Notes: a model not told the origin generated them from the letters alone. Shown: positions 26,254-35,834, numbered from the stretch's first letter. The stretch: 64,000 nt of DNA from Bacillota bacterium (GCA_023439125.1 JAEXOU010000012.1:62001-126000), one strand, 5' to 3'. Made by a program: numbers and translations.

Positions 26254-28233
26254 TTATTCAAATACTTTCAGCACATCGCTTCCTTCTTTTATAAACGCTA
26301 TATACTCATCTAGTTGAGCATATACAGTAACCCATTGTCTACCTTGATAATTCTTCTTATCCAGAATCAAAGTCCAGATTCCTTCTGGTAGATAAACTTT
26401 TCGCTCGACTTGTCCCTTTTCCATAATTGGTGCAAACAGTATCTCTTCCCCAAACATATATTGGTCCTCAATCGTATAACATACTTCATCGAGATGATAA
26501 TCATAGAATAATGGCCGCATCATAGGTGATCCTGTCTCACTTGCAATCCTCATATATTTCATAATATATGGTCGTAACTTTTCTCTTGTCTCAATAAGCT
26601 TTTTTATCACGAAATAATTATCTTCTCCAAAGGACCAAATTTCATTCGGCCCCCCACTTCTCTCAATAATTCCGGGATATCTCTCTTTTTGATCTTTTGT
26701 CCGTAATCGAGAGCCATGTAAACGCATAATTGGTGAGAATAAACCAAACTGAAACCAACGAATGATCAGTTCTCGAAAATCTTCACTTTCAGTGTCTCCA
26801 AATAAGAACCCTCCAATATCACTATTCCACCACGGTATGCCACACATACCCATCGATAGCCCACTCGTGACACTCTGTCTTAAAGCTCTCCAATCGGACC
26901 GTATGTCTCCATTCCAGACTGCTGCTCCATATTTCTGACTACCAGGATAAGCTGCACGAGTTAGAGATATAATCTGTGATTCCCCAGATTTTTGTAAACC
27001 TTCGTATAGCATCTTCACATAATAGTAGGGATAAAGAAGTGCGGTTTGTGCCCCATTTCCTAAGTAAAAATGTAGATGTCCAAACTGTTGTGGATGCACC
27101 TCTGGTTCTGCCTCATCCAACCAAAAGTTATGAATCCCCTGATCATAATAATTCTCTTTGATTCGATTCCATACAAACTCTCTTGTTTCTGGATTCATCG
27201 TATCAATAAAGGTCTGCTGTCCATAAAATGAAAATGTACCATACTGACCACTTTCTGTTCGAACAAGCATATTCCTTTCATTCATTTCATCAAAATTCTC
27301 ACTCTTTGGATTGATGGTTGGCCATATGGATACAACTGGTTTTATCCCTAATTTCTCTAGCTCTTTACACATATTCGCTGGGTTTGGCCAATATTTCGGA
27401 TCGAATTTCCACTCTCCTTGTTCTGTCCAATGAAAGTAGTCGATTACAATTGCCTGAATTGGTATTCCTCTTCGTTTGTACTCTCTTGCTACTTCTAATA
27501 GCTCCTCTTGACTTTCATATCGAAGTTTACACTGCCAGAAACCAGATGCCCATTCTGGAAACTGTGGGGCATATCCTGTTAAGTCAGCGTAAATTTTCAT
27601 AACATCTGCTGGTTTATCTCCTACAAACACCAGATAATCTGCCTGATACGTACTGTCACTACACCACATCGTGTGATTTCTCGTTGTTTCACATCTGCCC
27701 GGAGATGGATTATTCCAAAAGAAACCGTATCCGAGGGAAGAATAGAGGAATGGTAAAGTCGATTTTGTATTGTAATGTACTAAGTTACAAGAACTACCTT
27801 TACGGTCAAAGGCATCTTCTGTTTCTTGTCCTAATCCATAAAAGTGCTCTCCTTCATTTGCCTCAAAGATCACCTTCGTTGCATAATGATTGCCTTCAAT
27901 ATGTACATAATTATTCGTATAATCGCCTTCAAACTTTGTCTTAAGAATTAGCTGTTCTTTACGATAATAGCAAACGATACCTCCATACCATGGTGCTCCT
28001 GCTTCAATCGTAGCCTTGATATCCCCATTTGTGATTGAGGCAAATACTTCATCTCCTTCTATAAGTACATCACTATTCGTAACAGGTGGTAACAAAGTCC
28101 AGTTCTCATCAGATATGGTAGAATTTCTTGTCGCACGGCATCGTAAGCAGTTGTTACCATATGGTTCAATGACAACAAGTTCATCTCTTCTTTGAAATAT
28201 TAATTTATTATCTTCTAATCTGATTTTTCCCAT
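26254..28233 (-). CDS. GH31 family alpha-glycosidase (alpha-xylosidase/alpha-glucosidase type)
   Basis: A 659-residue retaining glycosidase. The catalytic nucleophile is D373 in NFWLDEAEPEVH, and the acid/base is D443 in AAVWNGDIRSDW. Further family motifs are YGLGQETEDAFDRKG (N-terminal sandwich domain) and MGMCGIPWWNSDIGGF. No signal peptide, so it acts on imported oligosaccharides. The DEAEPE nucleophile segment resembles alpha-xylosidase-like GH31 members, but specificity (xyloglucan-derived or starch-derived substrate) is inference. It is transcribed after the isomerase-like and FMN dehydrogenase genes, 141 bp apart, with GAGGAG before its ATG. Confidence 0.9.
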   Translation of the reverse strand: MGKIRLEDNKLIFQRRDELVVIEPYGNNCLRCRATRNSTISDENWTLLPPVTNSDVLIEGDEVFASITNGDIKATIEAGAPWYGGIVCYYRKEQLILKTKFEGDYTNNYVHIEGNHYATKVIFEANEGEHFYGLGQETEDAFDRKGSSCNLVHYNTKSTLPFLYSSLGYGFFWNNPSPGRCETTRNHTMWCSDSTYQADYLVFVGDKPADVMKIYADLTGYAPQFPEWASGFWQCKLRYESQEELLEVAREYKRRGIPIQAIVIDYFHWTEQGEWKFDPKYWPNPANMCKELEKLGIKPVVSIWPTINPKSENFDEMNERNMLVRTESGQYGTFSFYGQQTFIDTMNPETREFVWNRIKENYYDQGIHNFWLDEAEPEVHPQQFGHLHFYLGNGAQTALLYPYYYVKMLYEGLQKSGESQIISLTRAAYPGSQKYGAAVWNGDIRSDWRALRQSVTSGLSMGMCGIPWWNSDIGGFLFGDTESEDFRELIIRWFQFGLFSPIMRLHGSRLRTKDQKERYPGIIERSGGPNEIWSFGEDNYFVIKKLIETREKLRPYIMKYMRIASETGSPMMRPLFYDYHLDEVCYTIEDQYMFGEEILFAPIMEKGQVERKVYLPEGIWTLILDKKNYQGRQWVTVYAQLDEYIAFIKEGSDVLKVFE

Positions 28234-28374
28234 ACTCTTCTCCTCATCAACTTATTGGAAAGTGTTTTACTTATAAAAGTACTCCCCTAAATACTTGATT
28301 TAGTTTTTCCCAGAACCATCCCCTCATCAATTTCTAGTCTTTCATCTAAACCTCTAATTCTTACTCTGTCACCC

Positions 28375-29190
28375 CTACTTTATTAAACTCTTAACATATG
28401 TAATTGCCTGGTCATATTCCTCCCAACTGCTTAGATGTTCAATCAACATTGGTAGTTCAGAATCTAGCTCATCGATATTTTTAATATAAGATGCTAGATC
28501 TGCTCTTCCTGTTCCAGGTAGTGTTTCATATATCTGTACGGTTAACCCTTGTTTCAGATCAAAATCCTTCAAGTGACAGCTTTTGATATAAGGTCCTAAT
28601 TCTCGAATTGCCTCATCTCGATACTTAGAATAAAACATCGCTCTTTCAGGGCTATTTACAAAGTTTACTGGATCAAAATGAACCGCAAAACTACTTCGAT
28701 TTACATCCTGTATAAGTTTTAGATAACTTTCTGTACTATCTGGAAGCATCCATTGCATTGGCTCAAGTGTATAATATGTATTCTCTGGCTTCACCTTATC
28801 TAACAGCATTTGAACAAATTCTATATTTCTCTTATATAAATCTTTGGAATAGTTTTCAGGATAACAGCCATACCAGCACTCACCTGCTGCACCCGACACA
28901 TTCACACAGCATTTCGCCTCTACATACTCCGCAAGTTCCAATTGTCGAAGACATACTTCTTTATTCTTTTCTGCTATACTTTGATCAGGAACAAAGGGGG
29001 AATTCCATATCCCAACTTCAGCAATGATGATTCCATAGTCATGAAAAGCTTTAACATATGCATCAATTAACTGTTCCGATGCTTCATAATTGACCGGAAA
29101 AGAAGTTGCTGTCAATCCTTTATTGTGAAGTATTTCTGCCCACTGTTCTGGTGCCTCATGCTCAAATACGGAATTGATTCCAAGTCTCAT
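28375..29190 (-). CDS. Sugar phosphate isomerase/epimerase-like TIM-barrel protein
   Basis: A 271-residue protein of the AP-endonuclease-2/xylose-isomerase-like barrel superfamily. Seen: MRLGINSVFEHEAPEQW at the start, the metal-site segment YTLEPMQWM, SSFAVHFDPVNFVNSPE, IKSCHLKDFDLKQG with metal-binding His, and PMLIEHLSSWEEYDQA. Members isomerise or epimerise sugars and inositols. It lies between the FMN dehydrogenase (15-bp gap) and GH31, suggesting a pathway for an unusual sugar released by GH31. Exact substrate unknown. Confidence 0.8.
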   Translation of the reverse strand: MRLGINSVFEHEAPEQWAEILHNKGLTATSFPVNYEASEQLIDAYVKAFHDYGIIIAEVGIWNSPFVPDQSIAEKNKEVCLRQLELAEYVEAKCCVNVSGAAGECWYGCYPENYSKDLYKRNIEFVQMLLDKVKPENTYYTLEPMQWMLPDSTESYLKLIQDVNRSSFAVHFDPVNFVNSPERAMFYSKYRDEAIRELGPYIKSCHLKDFDLKQGLTVQIYETLPGTGRADLASYIKNIDELDSELPMLIEHLSSWEEYDQAITYVKSLIK

Positions 29191-29205
29191 AACTATGTCC
29201 TCCTA

Positions 29206-30132
29206 TTATTTAATTAAGTTAATCTGTTTTCCGTGTATCTGATATAATACAGAAGAATTAATCTCTTCGATTGTACTACAACCACAAAAAGCCATCGTAT
29301 ATGCCAGTTGCTCCTTCATCATATTTATGTAATTTTTCACTCCATCGATTCCACCCTTGGCTAACTCTGGCATGAGCACTCTTCCCACAGAAACTGCATC
29401 CGCTCCAAGTGCAAGTGCCTTAAATGCATCGTATCCAGAATCTATCCCACAATCTACAAATACTTTAACTTTCTGATACGCTTTCAGTGTCTTTGCAATT
29501 TCTGGTAGTACGACTAATGGTGGAACAGCAAAAGGAAGACGGCCATGGTGATGACTTACTACAATCCCCTGTACCCCCACTTCGGCACATTTTATAGCAT
29601 CTCTAACACTAAGTACTCCTTTTATAATAAAAGGAAGATTTGCTGCTTCAACATACTCTCTTATTTCCTTCATGGATTGACATGCCATCCGTTCGCCCAT
29701 TACGCAGTCACAGTTTCCATCGGTTCCAAAAATATGATCAATATCCATTCCAACTGCCAGAGCACCACATTCATTTGCACAAGCAATTTGTGAGAATATT
29801 TTATCTCTGTCTGCATACGGTTTGATAATGCGAATTGTCTTTGCACCTGATTCTAGGATTTCTTTAAATTCTTCATTCTCACACATACCAACCCAATTGA
29901 CAGCATTGATTTGTTCTGCAGCCTTGGAATACTCATACATTCCGTTCTTTCTCTCTTGCACAAACGTCTTTAGATGAGAAAATGCAGGTGTCATGATAGG
30001 CGTAGAAAAACTCTCCCCATATAGTTCAAATTTCTGGGATGGTATTACGGAATCAATCAAACGTTCCTCTACAAAAATGGAATCCAAATATTCTCTTGTT
30101 TTACTAACTGCATAATTTATTTCTGTAGCCAT
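29206..30132 (-). CDS. FMN-dependent alpha-hydroxy-acid dehydrogenase/oxidase family protein
   Basis: A 308-residue FMN barrel of the lactate oxidase/glycolate oxidase/isopentenyl-diphosphate-isomerase-like group. Seen: a strand followed by GVQGIVVSHHHGRLPF (position of the catalytic His and Arg pair), VKVFVDCGIDSGYDAFKALA and LGADAVSVGRVLM, the phosphate-binding end. It also contains CDCVMGERMACQ, which has no obvious counterpart in classical lactate oxidase. It starts behind AGGGGGAAG and is the first gene of the minus-strand group leading to GH31. Substrate unknown; oxidation of a sugar-derived hydroxy acid is inference. Confidence 0.75.
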   Translation of the reverse strand: MATEINYAVSKTREYLDSIFVEERLIDSVIPSQKFELYGESFSTPIMTPAFSHLKTFVQERKNGMYEYSKAAEQINAVNWVGMCENEEFKEILESGAKTIRIIKPYADRDKIFSQIACANECGALAVGMDIDHIFGTDGNCDCVMGERMACQSMKEIREYVEAANLPFIIKGVLSVRDAIKCAEVGVQGIVVSHHHGRLPFAVPPLVVLPEIAKTLKAYQKVKVFVDCGIDSGYDAFKALALGADAVSVGRVLMPELAKGGIDGVKNYINMMKEQLAYTMAFCGCSTIEEINSSVLYQIHGKQINLIK

Positions 30133-30192
30133 GTTACTTCCCCCTATACTATAAAATTGTGAGACGATATTTATATAAAATCCTATAAAATT

Positions 30193-30330
30193 AGGACAAC
30201 AAACATATTTCAGTGCATACTGATATGAAGTTTCTGGTACTTTGAGCCTTTATTTTAAGCTCTAACGTACCATTACGAACTTCATTCAATTGAGATCATG
30301 ACGCAGATGAATTATGTTTGTTATCCCATA
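30193..30330. repeat. Family-1 intergenic palindromic repeat, second full copy
   Basis: Imperfect palindrome of about 138 bp sharing order and sequence with the 1784-1922 copy: a GGACAACAAACATA-type left end, ATATGAAGTT, a GGTAC segment, a TATTTTAA loop, ACGTACCATTACGAACTTCA, and a GATGAATTATGTTTGTTATC right end. It lies 2 bp after the HD-protein stop and about 60 bp before the FMN dehydrogenase start, again immediately 3' of a minus-strand gene. No reading frame. It has diverged more within its stem than the first copy. Confidence 0.8.
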
Positions 30331-30332
30331 CT

Positions 30333-32285
30333 TTATGAATTCATCTCATTCAGATACTTTTCTAAAACTCCTCGAATTCTTCTTACAACCTTTAAACCAA
30401 TTTTATGACCAATGTGACTTAATAATTGTTCACGATTTTCTTTCATTTCATCTCCAGCATTCTTTGCCAGAATGTAAATATAAAAGACTGGAAGATAATC
30501 TGAGTCAAGCTGTAAGATATCTGAAATCCCGCTAATCTCATGAAACTTACATATTGCTTCTTTATGATTATAAAAATAAATTGGTTTATCTAAACCAATA
30601 GAAATACGCTTAAATAATGTCACGGTATCATACATTTTGATCTCTTGAAACATATGGTTCGTTTCCTCTTTGACAATCTCTCTTACAAACTGTTCAAAAT
30701 CACTCATCTGTAAGTCCTGACTATGTCTATAAATAAAAGATAGCACAAACCCTGAACCATGTCTTGTTGTATTTTCAAGCACCTCATGAATTGCTTCCAT
30801 CACAGTCACTTCTACTTGTAAAGTACCTTCTTTTGATAACTTTTGAACCTGATTTAGTAGTTCCTCCAGCTCTTCTTTCTTACGAACTAACTCTAATTTC
30901 ACTGCATCATCAATGATTTTAAAATTCTCACTTCGTTTGATTATAGAATAATAGCGTTTGCTGTTACGTAGTAATTCAGTTAATCGCTGTTGTAAAACGT
31001 ACTCTTTGGAGCCTTCGACAATATTATCATTATGATAATATTGCGTATAATAAATCTGTTTTAATACAGTCATTAACCAAGAATCATTCCATTGTGAAAG
31101 CGCATTTGCTTTTATTGCACTCTTTTTATTTCCTAATGGGAACCATAATCCTGATATGTCAAACGGAATTAAGACTTCGCTCTCCGAAGGTATTGTTGAT
31201 TCTTTTTCATTGAGGTATTTCATCACAAGTTCCTCAACGATTCCCTCTAATAGAAAATCTGTTTTGATTACTCTGTGATGATAAATGATATCCTTATAAC
31301 TGTTATATCTTCGCTTGATAAAGTCTTCCACTGAACCCACAGTCTTTAATGGGAGACAAAAAAAGATTTCTCCATTCTTAACAATCAGTTTCATCTCATT
31401 GATGATTCTGCTATACTCGATTTTACCTGTATCCATCCCCGAATTGATGGAATCCCTTGTCACATAATCTAAGCGGTCTGCATCAAGACCAGAATCCAAG
31501 ATTCGATGCAGATATCGGAATGCTCCTTTTTCTTTAAAGATACGATTGACACATTCTAATACTAGAACCTCGAATAGATTCTCATCATATAAGCTCATAT
31601 CCTCCGAGATTGGTGTAATCACCTTCTTTAGAATACCATCGCTAATCTCATCACCCATTTGTTCATGTAGCTTTTTATTGTCTTCAAAGTACTTAGACAT
31701 CACAGATAAGAATTCTTTCATATGATCCGTCTGATTTTCTTTGATATCCTTATATGCTAAATAAACATCCTTCAATGCAAACTCAACGATATGACTAAAT
31801 GGTGGGTGACCAATATCATGTAATAAGGCGCTTGCACGGATTGATTGCATCAGTATCATATGATGCACTCGATACTTTGCAGGAATATTATATGGAATTA
31901 GGGAATGCCGCAACTGATCAAATTTGATCTGAGGCAAAGATTCCGGTATGCGTCCTCCTAGTTTTTTGTCACACAATTGTATGTCCTGCGCAATTTCTTG
32001 TATCATCCTATCAAGCTCTAGTTCAAATATGTTAAAAAACTCGTTTAACATAACATCTGATGTGTTTAATAACGAATGAAAGAACATGTCGGAACAAAGT
32101 TTCATTGTACCGATGGAATGCTCAAATCTTTTTGTTCGATTCGTTGGAAATGTAAGATAAACTGTAGAATTCTGATAAACATCATGGAGTCGATAAAACC
32201 CAATCGTAGAGATAACTCGTTTTTCATACTCTGTTAGCGCAATCAGACCATGAATCGTATCGTTTAAATAAATGCCTTTTTTCAA
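30333..32285 (-). CDS. HD-domain phosphohydrolase (dNTPase/SAMHD1-like)
   Basis: A 650-residue protein whose first 330 residues carry the metal-binding HD pattern: RFEHSIGTMKLC, SALLHDIGHPPFSH (HD), and SGLDADRLDYVTRDS, all as in dGTP triphosphohydrolases and SAMHD1-like enzymes. The remaining part is helical with no recognised domain. Start choice: a TTG at 32285 with AGGAGG seven bases upstream is strongly preferred, because an in-frame ATG at 32333 lies within the -10/-35 region of a clear promoter. The role could be dNTP balance or phage defence; the substrate is not predictable. Confidence 0.8.
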   Translation of the reverse strand: MKKGIYLNDTIHGLIALTEYEKRVISTIGFYRLHDVYQNSTVYLTFPTNRTKRFEHSIGTMKLCSDMFFHSLLNTSDVMLNEFFNIFELELDRMIQEIAQDIQLCDKKLGGRIPESLPQIKFDQLRHSLIPYNIPAKYRVHHMILMQSIRASALLHDIGHPPFSHIVEFALKDVYLAYKDIKENQTDHMKEFLSVMSKYFEDNKKLHEQMGDEISDGILKKVITPISEDMSLYDENLFEVLVLECVNRIFKEKGAFRYLHRILDSGLDADRLDYVTRDSINSGMDTGKIEYSRIINEMKLIVKNGEIFFCLPLKTVGSVEDFIKRRYNSYKDIIYHHRVIKTDFLLEGIVEELVMKYLNEKESTIPSESEVLIPFDISGLWFPLGNKKSAIKANALSQWNDSWLMTVLKQIYYTQYYHNDNIVEGSKEYVLQQRLTELLRNSKRYYSIIKRSENFKIIDDAVKLELVRKKEELEELLNQVQKLSKEGTLQVEVTVMEAIHEVLENTTRHGSGFVLSFIYRHSQDLQMSDFEQFVREIVKEETNHMFQEIKMYDTVTLFKRISIGLDKPIYFYNHKEAICKFHEISGISDILQLDSDYLPVFYIYILAKNAGDEMKENREQLLSHIGHKIGLKVVRRIRGVLEKYLNEMNS

Positions 32286-32312
32286 AAATAATCCTCCTGT
32301 AACCTCTTGCAT

Positions 32313-32341
32313 ATTATAATGTATGATTCCCAAAATTACAA
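32313..32341 (-). promoter_or_regulatory. Promoter of the HD-domain gene with direct-repeat operator candidate
   Basis: Minus strand: TTGTAA (32336-32341), 17-bp spacer, TATAAT (32313-32318). The 11-bp sequence TTACAAATGTT occurs twice in direct orientation, at 32336-32346 and 32358-32368, exactly 22 bp apart, overlapping and just upstream of the -35; this looks like a regulator-binding site. Confidence 0.7.
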
Positions 32342-32430
32342 ATGTTTAACTATGAGGTTACAAATGTTACGTATAAAAATGTTTGCCATCCCATGCTTAA
32401 AATGAGATTCAGAGGATTTTATTTTTTACA

Positions 32431-32477
32431 AGAAAAGTCTCAAATGTCCAGATGAATTGAGCATTCGAGACTTTTCT
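32431..32477 (-). terminator. Hairpin after the GH10 xylanase gene
   Basis: AGAAAAGTCTCGAATG-type arms (32462-32477 with 32431-32446, one mismatch) form a stem of about 16 bp, 24 bp after the GH10 stop. No uridine run follows on the minus strand, so it may be a weak terminator or an mRNA-stabilising hairpin. Confidence 0.55.
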
Positions 32478-32500
32478 ACGGCTAAAAAAGCTTGAGTACT

Positions 32501-33730
32501 TTATCTAAATTGAATTTGTGTTTCTGGACTAGATGTAGTTAGCTTAAAGGCTACTTCTTTCTCATTCCATGAGAGAGAATAATCACCCTTGATTCCTTCA
32601 ATCGTTGCATATCCATTGTCATCTGTTTGAATCTGAGTATTCGTCCACCATTCTTTTTTAATCATTTCTTTTAATTTATTGTAAACTGGTTTCACACTAT
32701 TATCTTTACGAATCACTCCACTAGGCGCTCCTAGCCATGCACCATCTGCAAAATCCCATCCAGTGATTGCTTCTACCTGAGGATGTGAGAATAGAATGCG
32801 ATACATCTCTTCTACCTCCTTTGCCTGTCGTTCCTCTCCTTCTAGTGTAGACGGCCATTCAGTAACTTGCCAGTCATTCAAATCCTCGATATAAGCAGGC
32901 ATAAGCTCACCTGAGATTAAAGTATTTTCAGTAAAATGAATCGGTAATCCAAAATGCTCAAAACGTCTTAATACGTCATGAACCTTTTGTGCTCCCCAGT
33001 AACCTTGATGCTGATGGGACTGGATTCCAATCGCATCAATTGGTACTCCTGCTTCTAAACATCCATCAACTAATATTTCGTACGAAACTGAAGTATTAAA
33101 ATCATTGAGTAGCAAGGTAGCCCTTGGATTTGCCTCTTTTGCAGCTGCAAATACCTCTTTGATTAATCCAATTCTTCCTTTCATCTTACAGATACGTGTG
33201 ATTGCATTATCATATTTATCGAAATCTGGCATAATTACTACTTCATTAATTACATCCCAAATATCGATAATACCTTTAAAATCCGTGACTTCACGATGAA
33301 TACGGTCAATCTGTTTTTTAAGAATTGTTTCATTGTCATATTTTAATAACCAGTTGGCGCAAACGGTATGCCAGCAAAGAGGATGGCCTTTTACTATAAC
33401 CTGTTTTGACTGAAGAAATTTGGCTGTATTCATTAATGCAGCTGTGCCTGGTTTACCTTCTTCATGTTCAAACAGCCCCCAGTAAACTGGAAGGGTACCA
33501 TAATTATATACTGCAAGCCATTTATTCACTCGGTCTTCAAATACTTGTTTCTGATCTCCTTGTGCGTAATTTATATAAGCCATACTATCAAAAGCTCCAC
33601 AACCAAATAAGAATTCATGATTCGTCTGGTTTACTTTAATTACTTGATTTGCAATTGATGCTCCCGTTTTGTCAATAATATGTACCTTACAGCTTGCTTT
33701 ACGATGTGCAATTGATTGATTTTCTTTCAT
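32501..33730 (-). CDS. GH10 endo-1,4-beta-xylanase, cytoplasmic
   Basis: Hydrolyses beta-1,4-xylosyl bonds. A GH10 barrel covers residues about 60-350 (numbering from five codons upstream of the chosen start): GHPLCWHTV, acid/base Glu168 in WDVINEV, LLLNDFNT, and nucleophile Glu273 in IHFTENT. No signal peptide, so it probably processes imported xylo-oligosaccharides. The first 50 residues and the last 50 form small beta-rich appendages of unknown role. ATG at 33730 is chosen because AAGGAGACGCTA precedes it. It follows the GH120 gene by 30 bp, forming a two-gene xylan operon. Confidence 0.9.
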   Translation of the reverse strand: MKENQSIAHRKASCKVHIIDKTGASIANQVIKVNQTNHEFLFGCGAFDSMAYINYAQGDQKQVFEDRVNKWLAVYNYGTLPVYWGLFEHEEGKPGTAALMNTAKFLQSKQVIVKGHPLCWHTVCANWLLKYDNETILKKQIDRIHREVTDFKGIIDIWDVINEVVIMPDFDKYDNAITRICKMKGRIGLIKEVFAAAKEANPRATLLLNDFNTSVSYEILVDGCLEAGVPIDAIGIQSHQHQGYWGAQKVHDVLRRFEHFGLPIHFTENTLISGELMPAYIEDLNDWQVTEWPSTLEGEERQAKEVEEMYRILFSHPQVEAITGWDFADGAWLGAPSGVIRKDNSVKPVYNKLKEMIKKEWWTNTQIQTDDNGYATIEGIKGDYSLSWNEKEVAFKLTTSSPETQIQFR

Positions 33731-33760
33731 TAGCGTCTCCTTCAAATATCGTTATTCTTA

Positions 33761-35764
33761 CTACCAAATTTGCTTTTTAGCCCCTTCACCAGATACAAAA
33801 GGTCCTGGGATTGTAGCTACTCCTCTATGTTCACCAAGGAAATCCTCATGAAAGATGATTGTTGTGCCATCAGGATTCTCAAATCTTTGCTCTGGTTCAA
33901 AAGCATAACCTAAGATATCACTAGTAATAATTCCAGTCTTAAAGTCAGAAAGGAATTCAAAGACATTGGTTTTTAGCGAGTAGTTACCATCGTGTTCTTC
34001 AAGTTCAACCATTACATGATTTTCACAATCAATCAAATTCGATGCTTCGTTTTTCCATGCTTTTGCTCCATTAAAATAAGCATTACCATTTACCCAAACT
34101 GGAAGATGTGAAAAATGATACTCACCAAGTTTCATCATGTTTGCTGGCTTATCCATCTCGAACCATTGAATCCATTCCTCATAGGTAGGATAATCATCAA
34201 ACACATGGGTGCCAACGACTTGATTATCTCTCATCGTAAAGCCCATATCTTCCTTCTCTTCTACTTTGGTTACTGGCCAGTTTTGAATAAAGATATTATT
34301 ATAGATACGATTATCACCATGTAAAATCGACATAAATCCTGCAACCTCAGTCCTATGACGAATATGGTATGGTGTGTAACGAGGCTGATTTAAGCCATTG
34401 ATAATATTATCGGTACCACCTCCTACGGAAGTAAATGCACCCAAGATCAAGTTATGTACACATGCAACACCTTCTGTTGCAATTCGTATGGATGCCTTCG
34501 ACAACATAATATTATTATCGATTAATGTTGGTCCATGACTAACTTCAACAAAGATATCCTGGCTCATCATGGCCCCCTCTGCAGTTGGTGTTCCCTCTGG
34601 AGCATGATTATCATGTAATAGATTCTGTGAGATTCGAGTTCCTTGAGCCTGCCAATCGCACCAAATACCCATCGTAGAGTGATGAATATGATTACGACGC
34701 ATCACTACATCGATTGCTGCATGTAACTTAATACCGGAAATCTCAGCCCCTCCGAGCTGCTGCATATTATTGATGTGATGTATGTGGTTATCTTCAATCA
34801 AACTAAATACGCATCCCATACGACCAACAATACCTGTCTGCTCACAATGATGAATATGACAACGTCGAACAATATGACTACCTATTTTCTCCTTAACCCA
34901 GCCGTGATACTGTCCCCTACAAACAGCATCTCTCTCCATCTGTGTCGGACTCTTCACATGCTTGTTCGTAAAATAATGGTCATTTTCTTCATCATAGTAT
35001 TTACCTAAAGAAATACCACTGCATTTACTATTACTAATTTCACAGTCCTCAATAATCCAACCCTTAGACCAGTGTGGACCAATCATTCCATCCTGATAAG
35101 CAGCTGGAGGTGCCCACGTAGTAGCAGCTTTATTCACATTGAAACCACGAAACGTAATATAACCAATACCTGTTTTAGAAGGCATGAAACAATTTCTTCG
35201 CACATTGATTTCTACGTTCTCGTTATTTGGATCTTTACCCTGGAAGTTCGCATAAATAACAGTCTCATTACCATCCTGTTTTGTATACCACTTGTAGATT
35301 GACCACTCAGGTTCCCATGAAGGTTGATATACCTCTCCCTTCATGCATTCCTCAAGTGTTTCTGTTTCATACAACTGTCTTTCATTCAAGTAAACAGCAC
35401 CAGTGTGTCGGATTACAGGTGCAAAATACCAATCACCACCAACGAACGTAGTATAAGGATTGTAATTGCCAAAAACACCATTGTCGATGCGACATACCCA
35501 TACATTATCCTGATACTTTACCCAACTTTTCATTTCCTCTGCGCCAGTTATAACAGCGCCCAAAGGTTTTTCACTTCTGTATGTAATTCTAGCATCTTCC
35601 GTACCAGAATTGATTGGATCCACATATTCTCGATAGATACCAGGTGCAACAACTACCTCATCACCTGGTTTAGCTACCTTAGCAGCGTCATTAATATACT
35701 TAAACGGTGTTTCTTTACTGCCATTCCCTTCTTTAGGAGCTGCACTATTGACATATATAATCAT
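33761..35764 (-). CDS. GH120 beta-xylosidase (right-handed beta-helix)
   Basis: Removes xylose from the ends of xylo-oligosaccharides. The 667-residue protein resembles Thermoanaerobacterium XylC, the GH120 type enzyme, along its length: INVRRNCFMPSKTGIGYIT, WAPPAAYQDGMIGPHWSKGW, KEKIGSHIVRR, IKLHAAIDV. Catalytic residues are visible: nucleophile D370 in WCDWQAQGTR and acid/base E407 in IFVEVSHGP. Repeated short strand-turn units (NHIHH, RNHIHHS) mark the beta-helix. Compared with XylC there is a roughly 15-residue insertion (NHAPEGTPTAEGAMM) between the two catalytic residues. No signal peptide, so cytoplasmic. Start behind AAGGAAGGG; promoter at 35806-35834. Confidence 0.88.
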   Translation of the reverse strand: MIIYVNSAAPKEGNGSKETPFKYINDAAKVAKPGDEVVVAPGIYREYVDPINSGTEDARITYRSEKPLGAVITGAEEMKSWVKYQDNVWVCRIDNGVFGNYNPYTTFVGGDWYFAPVIRHTGAVYLNERQLYETETLEECMKGEVYQPSWEPEWSIYKWYTKQDGNETVIYANFQGKDPNNENVEINVRRNCFMPSKTGIGYITFRGFNVNKAATTWAPPAAYQDGMIGPHWSKGWIIEDCEISNSKCSGISLGKYYDEENDHYFTNKHVKSPTQMERDAVCRGQYHGWVKEKIGSHIVRRCHIHHCEQTGIVGRMGCVFSLIEDNHIHHINNMQQLGGAEISGIKLHAAIDVVMRRNHIHHSTMGIWCDWQAQGTRISQNLLHDNHAPEGTPTAEGAMMSQDIFVEVSHGPTLIDNNIMLSKASIRIATEGVACVHNLILGAFTSVGGGTDNIINGLNQPRYTPYHIRHRTEVAGFMSILHGDNRIYNNIFIQNWPVTKVEEKEDMGFTMRDNQVVGTHVFDDYPTYEEWIQWFEMDKPANMMKLGEYHFSHLPVWVNGNAYFNGAKAWKNEASNLIDCENHVMVELEEHDGNYSLKTNVFEFLSDFKTGIITSDILGYAFEPEQRFENPDGTTIIFHEDFLGEHRGVATIPGPFVSGEGAKKQIW

Positions 35765-35805
35765 AGCTTCCCTTCCTTTACACTTATATTTGATCGATTC
35801 ATTAC

Positions 35806-35834
35806 GTTATACATGCATAAATTAATCATATCAA
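35806..35834 (-). promoter_or_regulatory. Predicted promoter of the GH120-GH10 operon
   Basis: Minus strand TTGATA, 17-bp spacer, TATAAC, about 42 bp upstream of the GH120 start. No clear catabolite-repression (cre) site was identified nearby. Confidence 0.6.
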
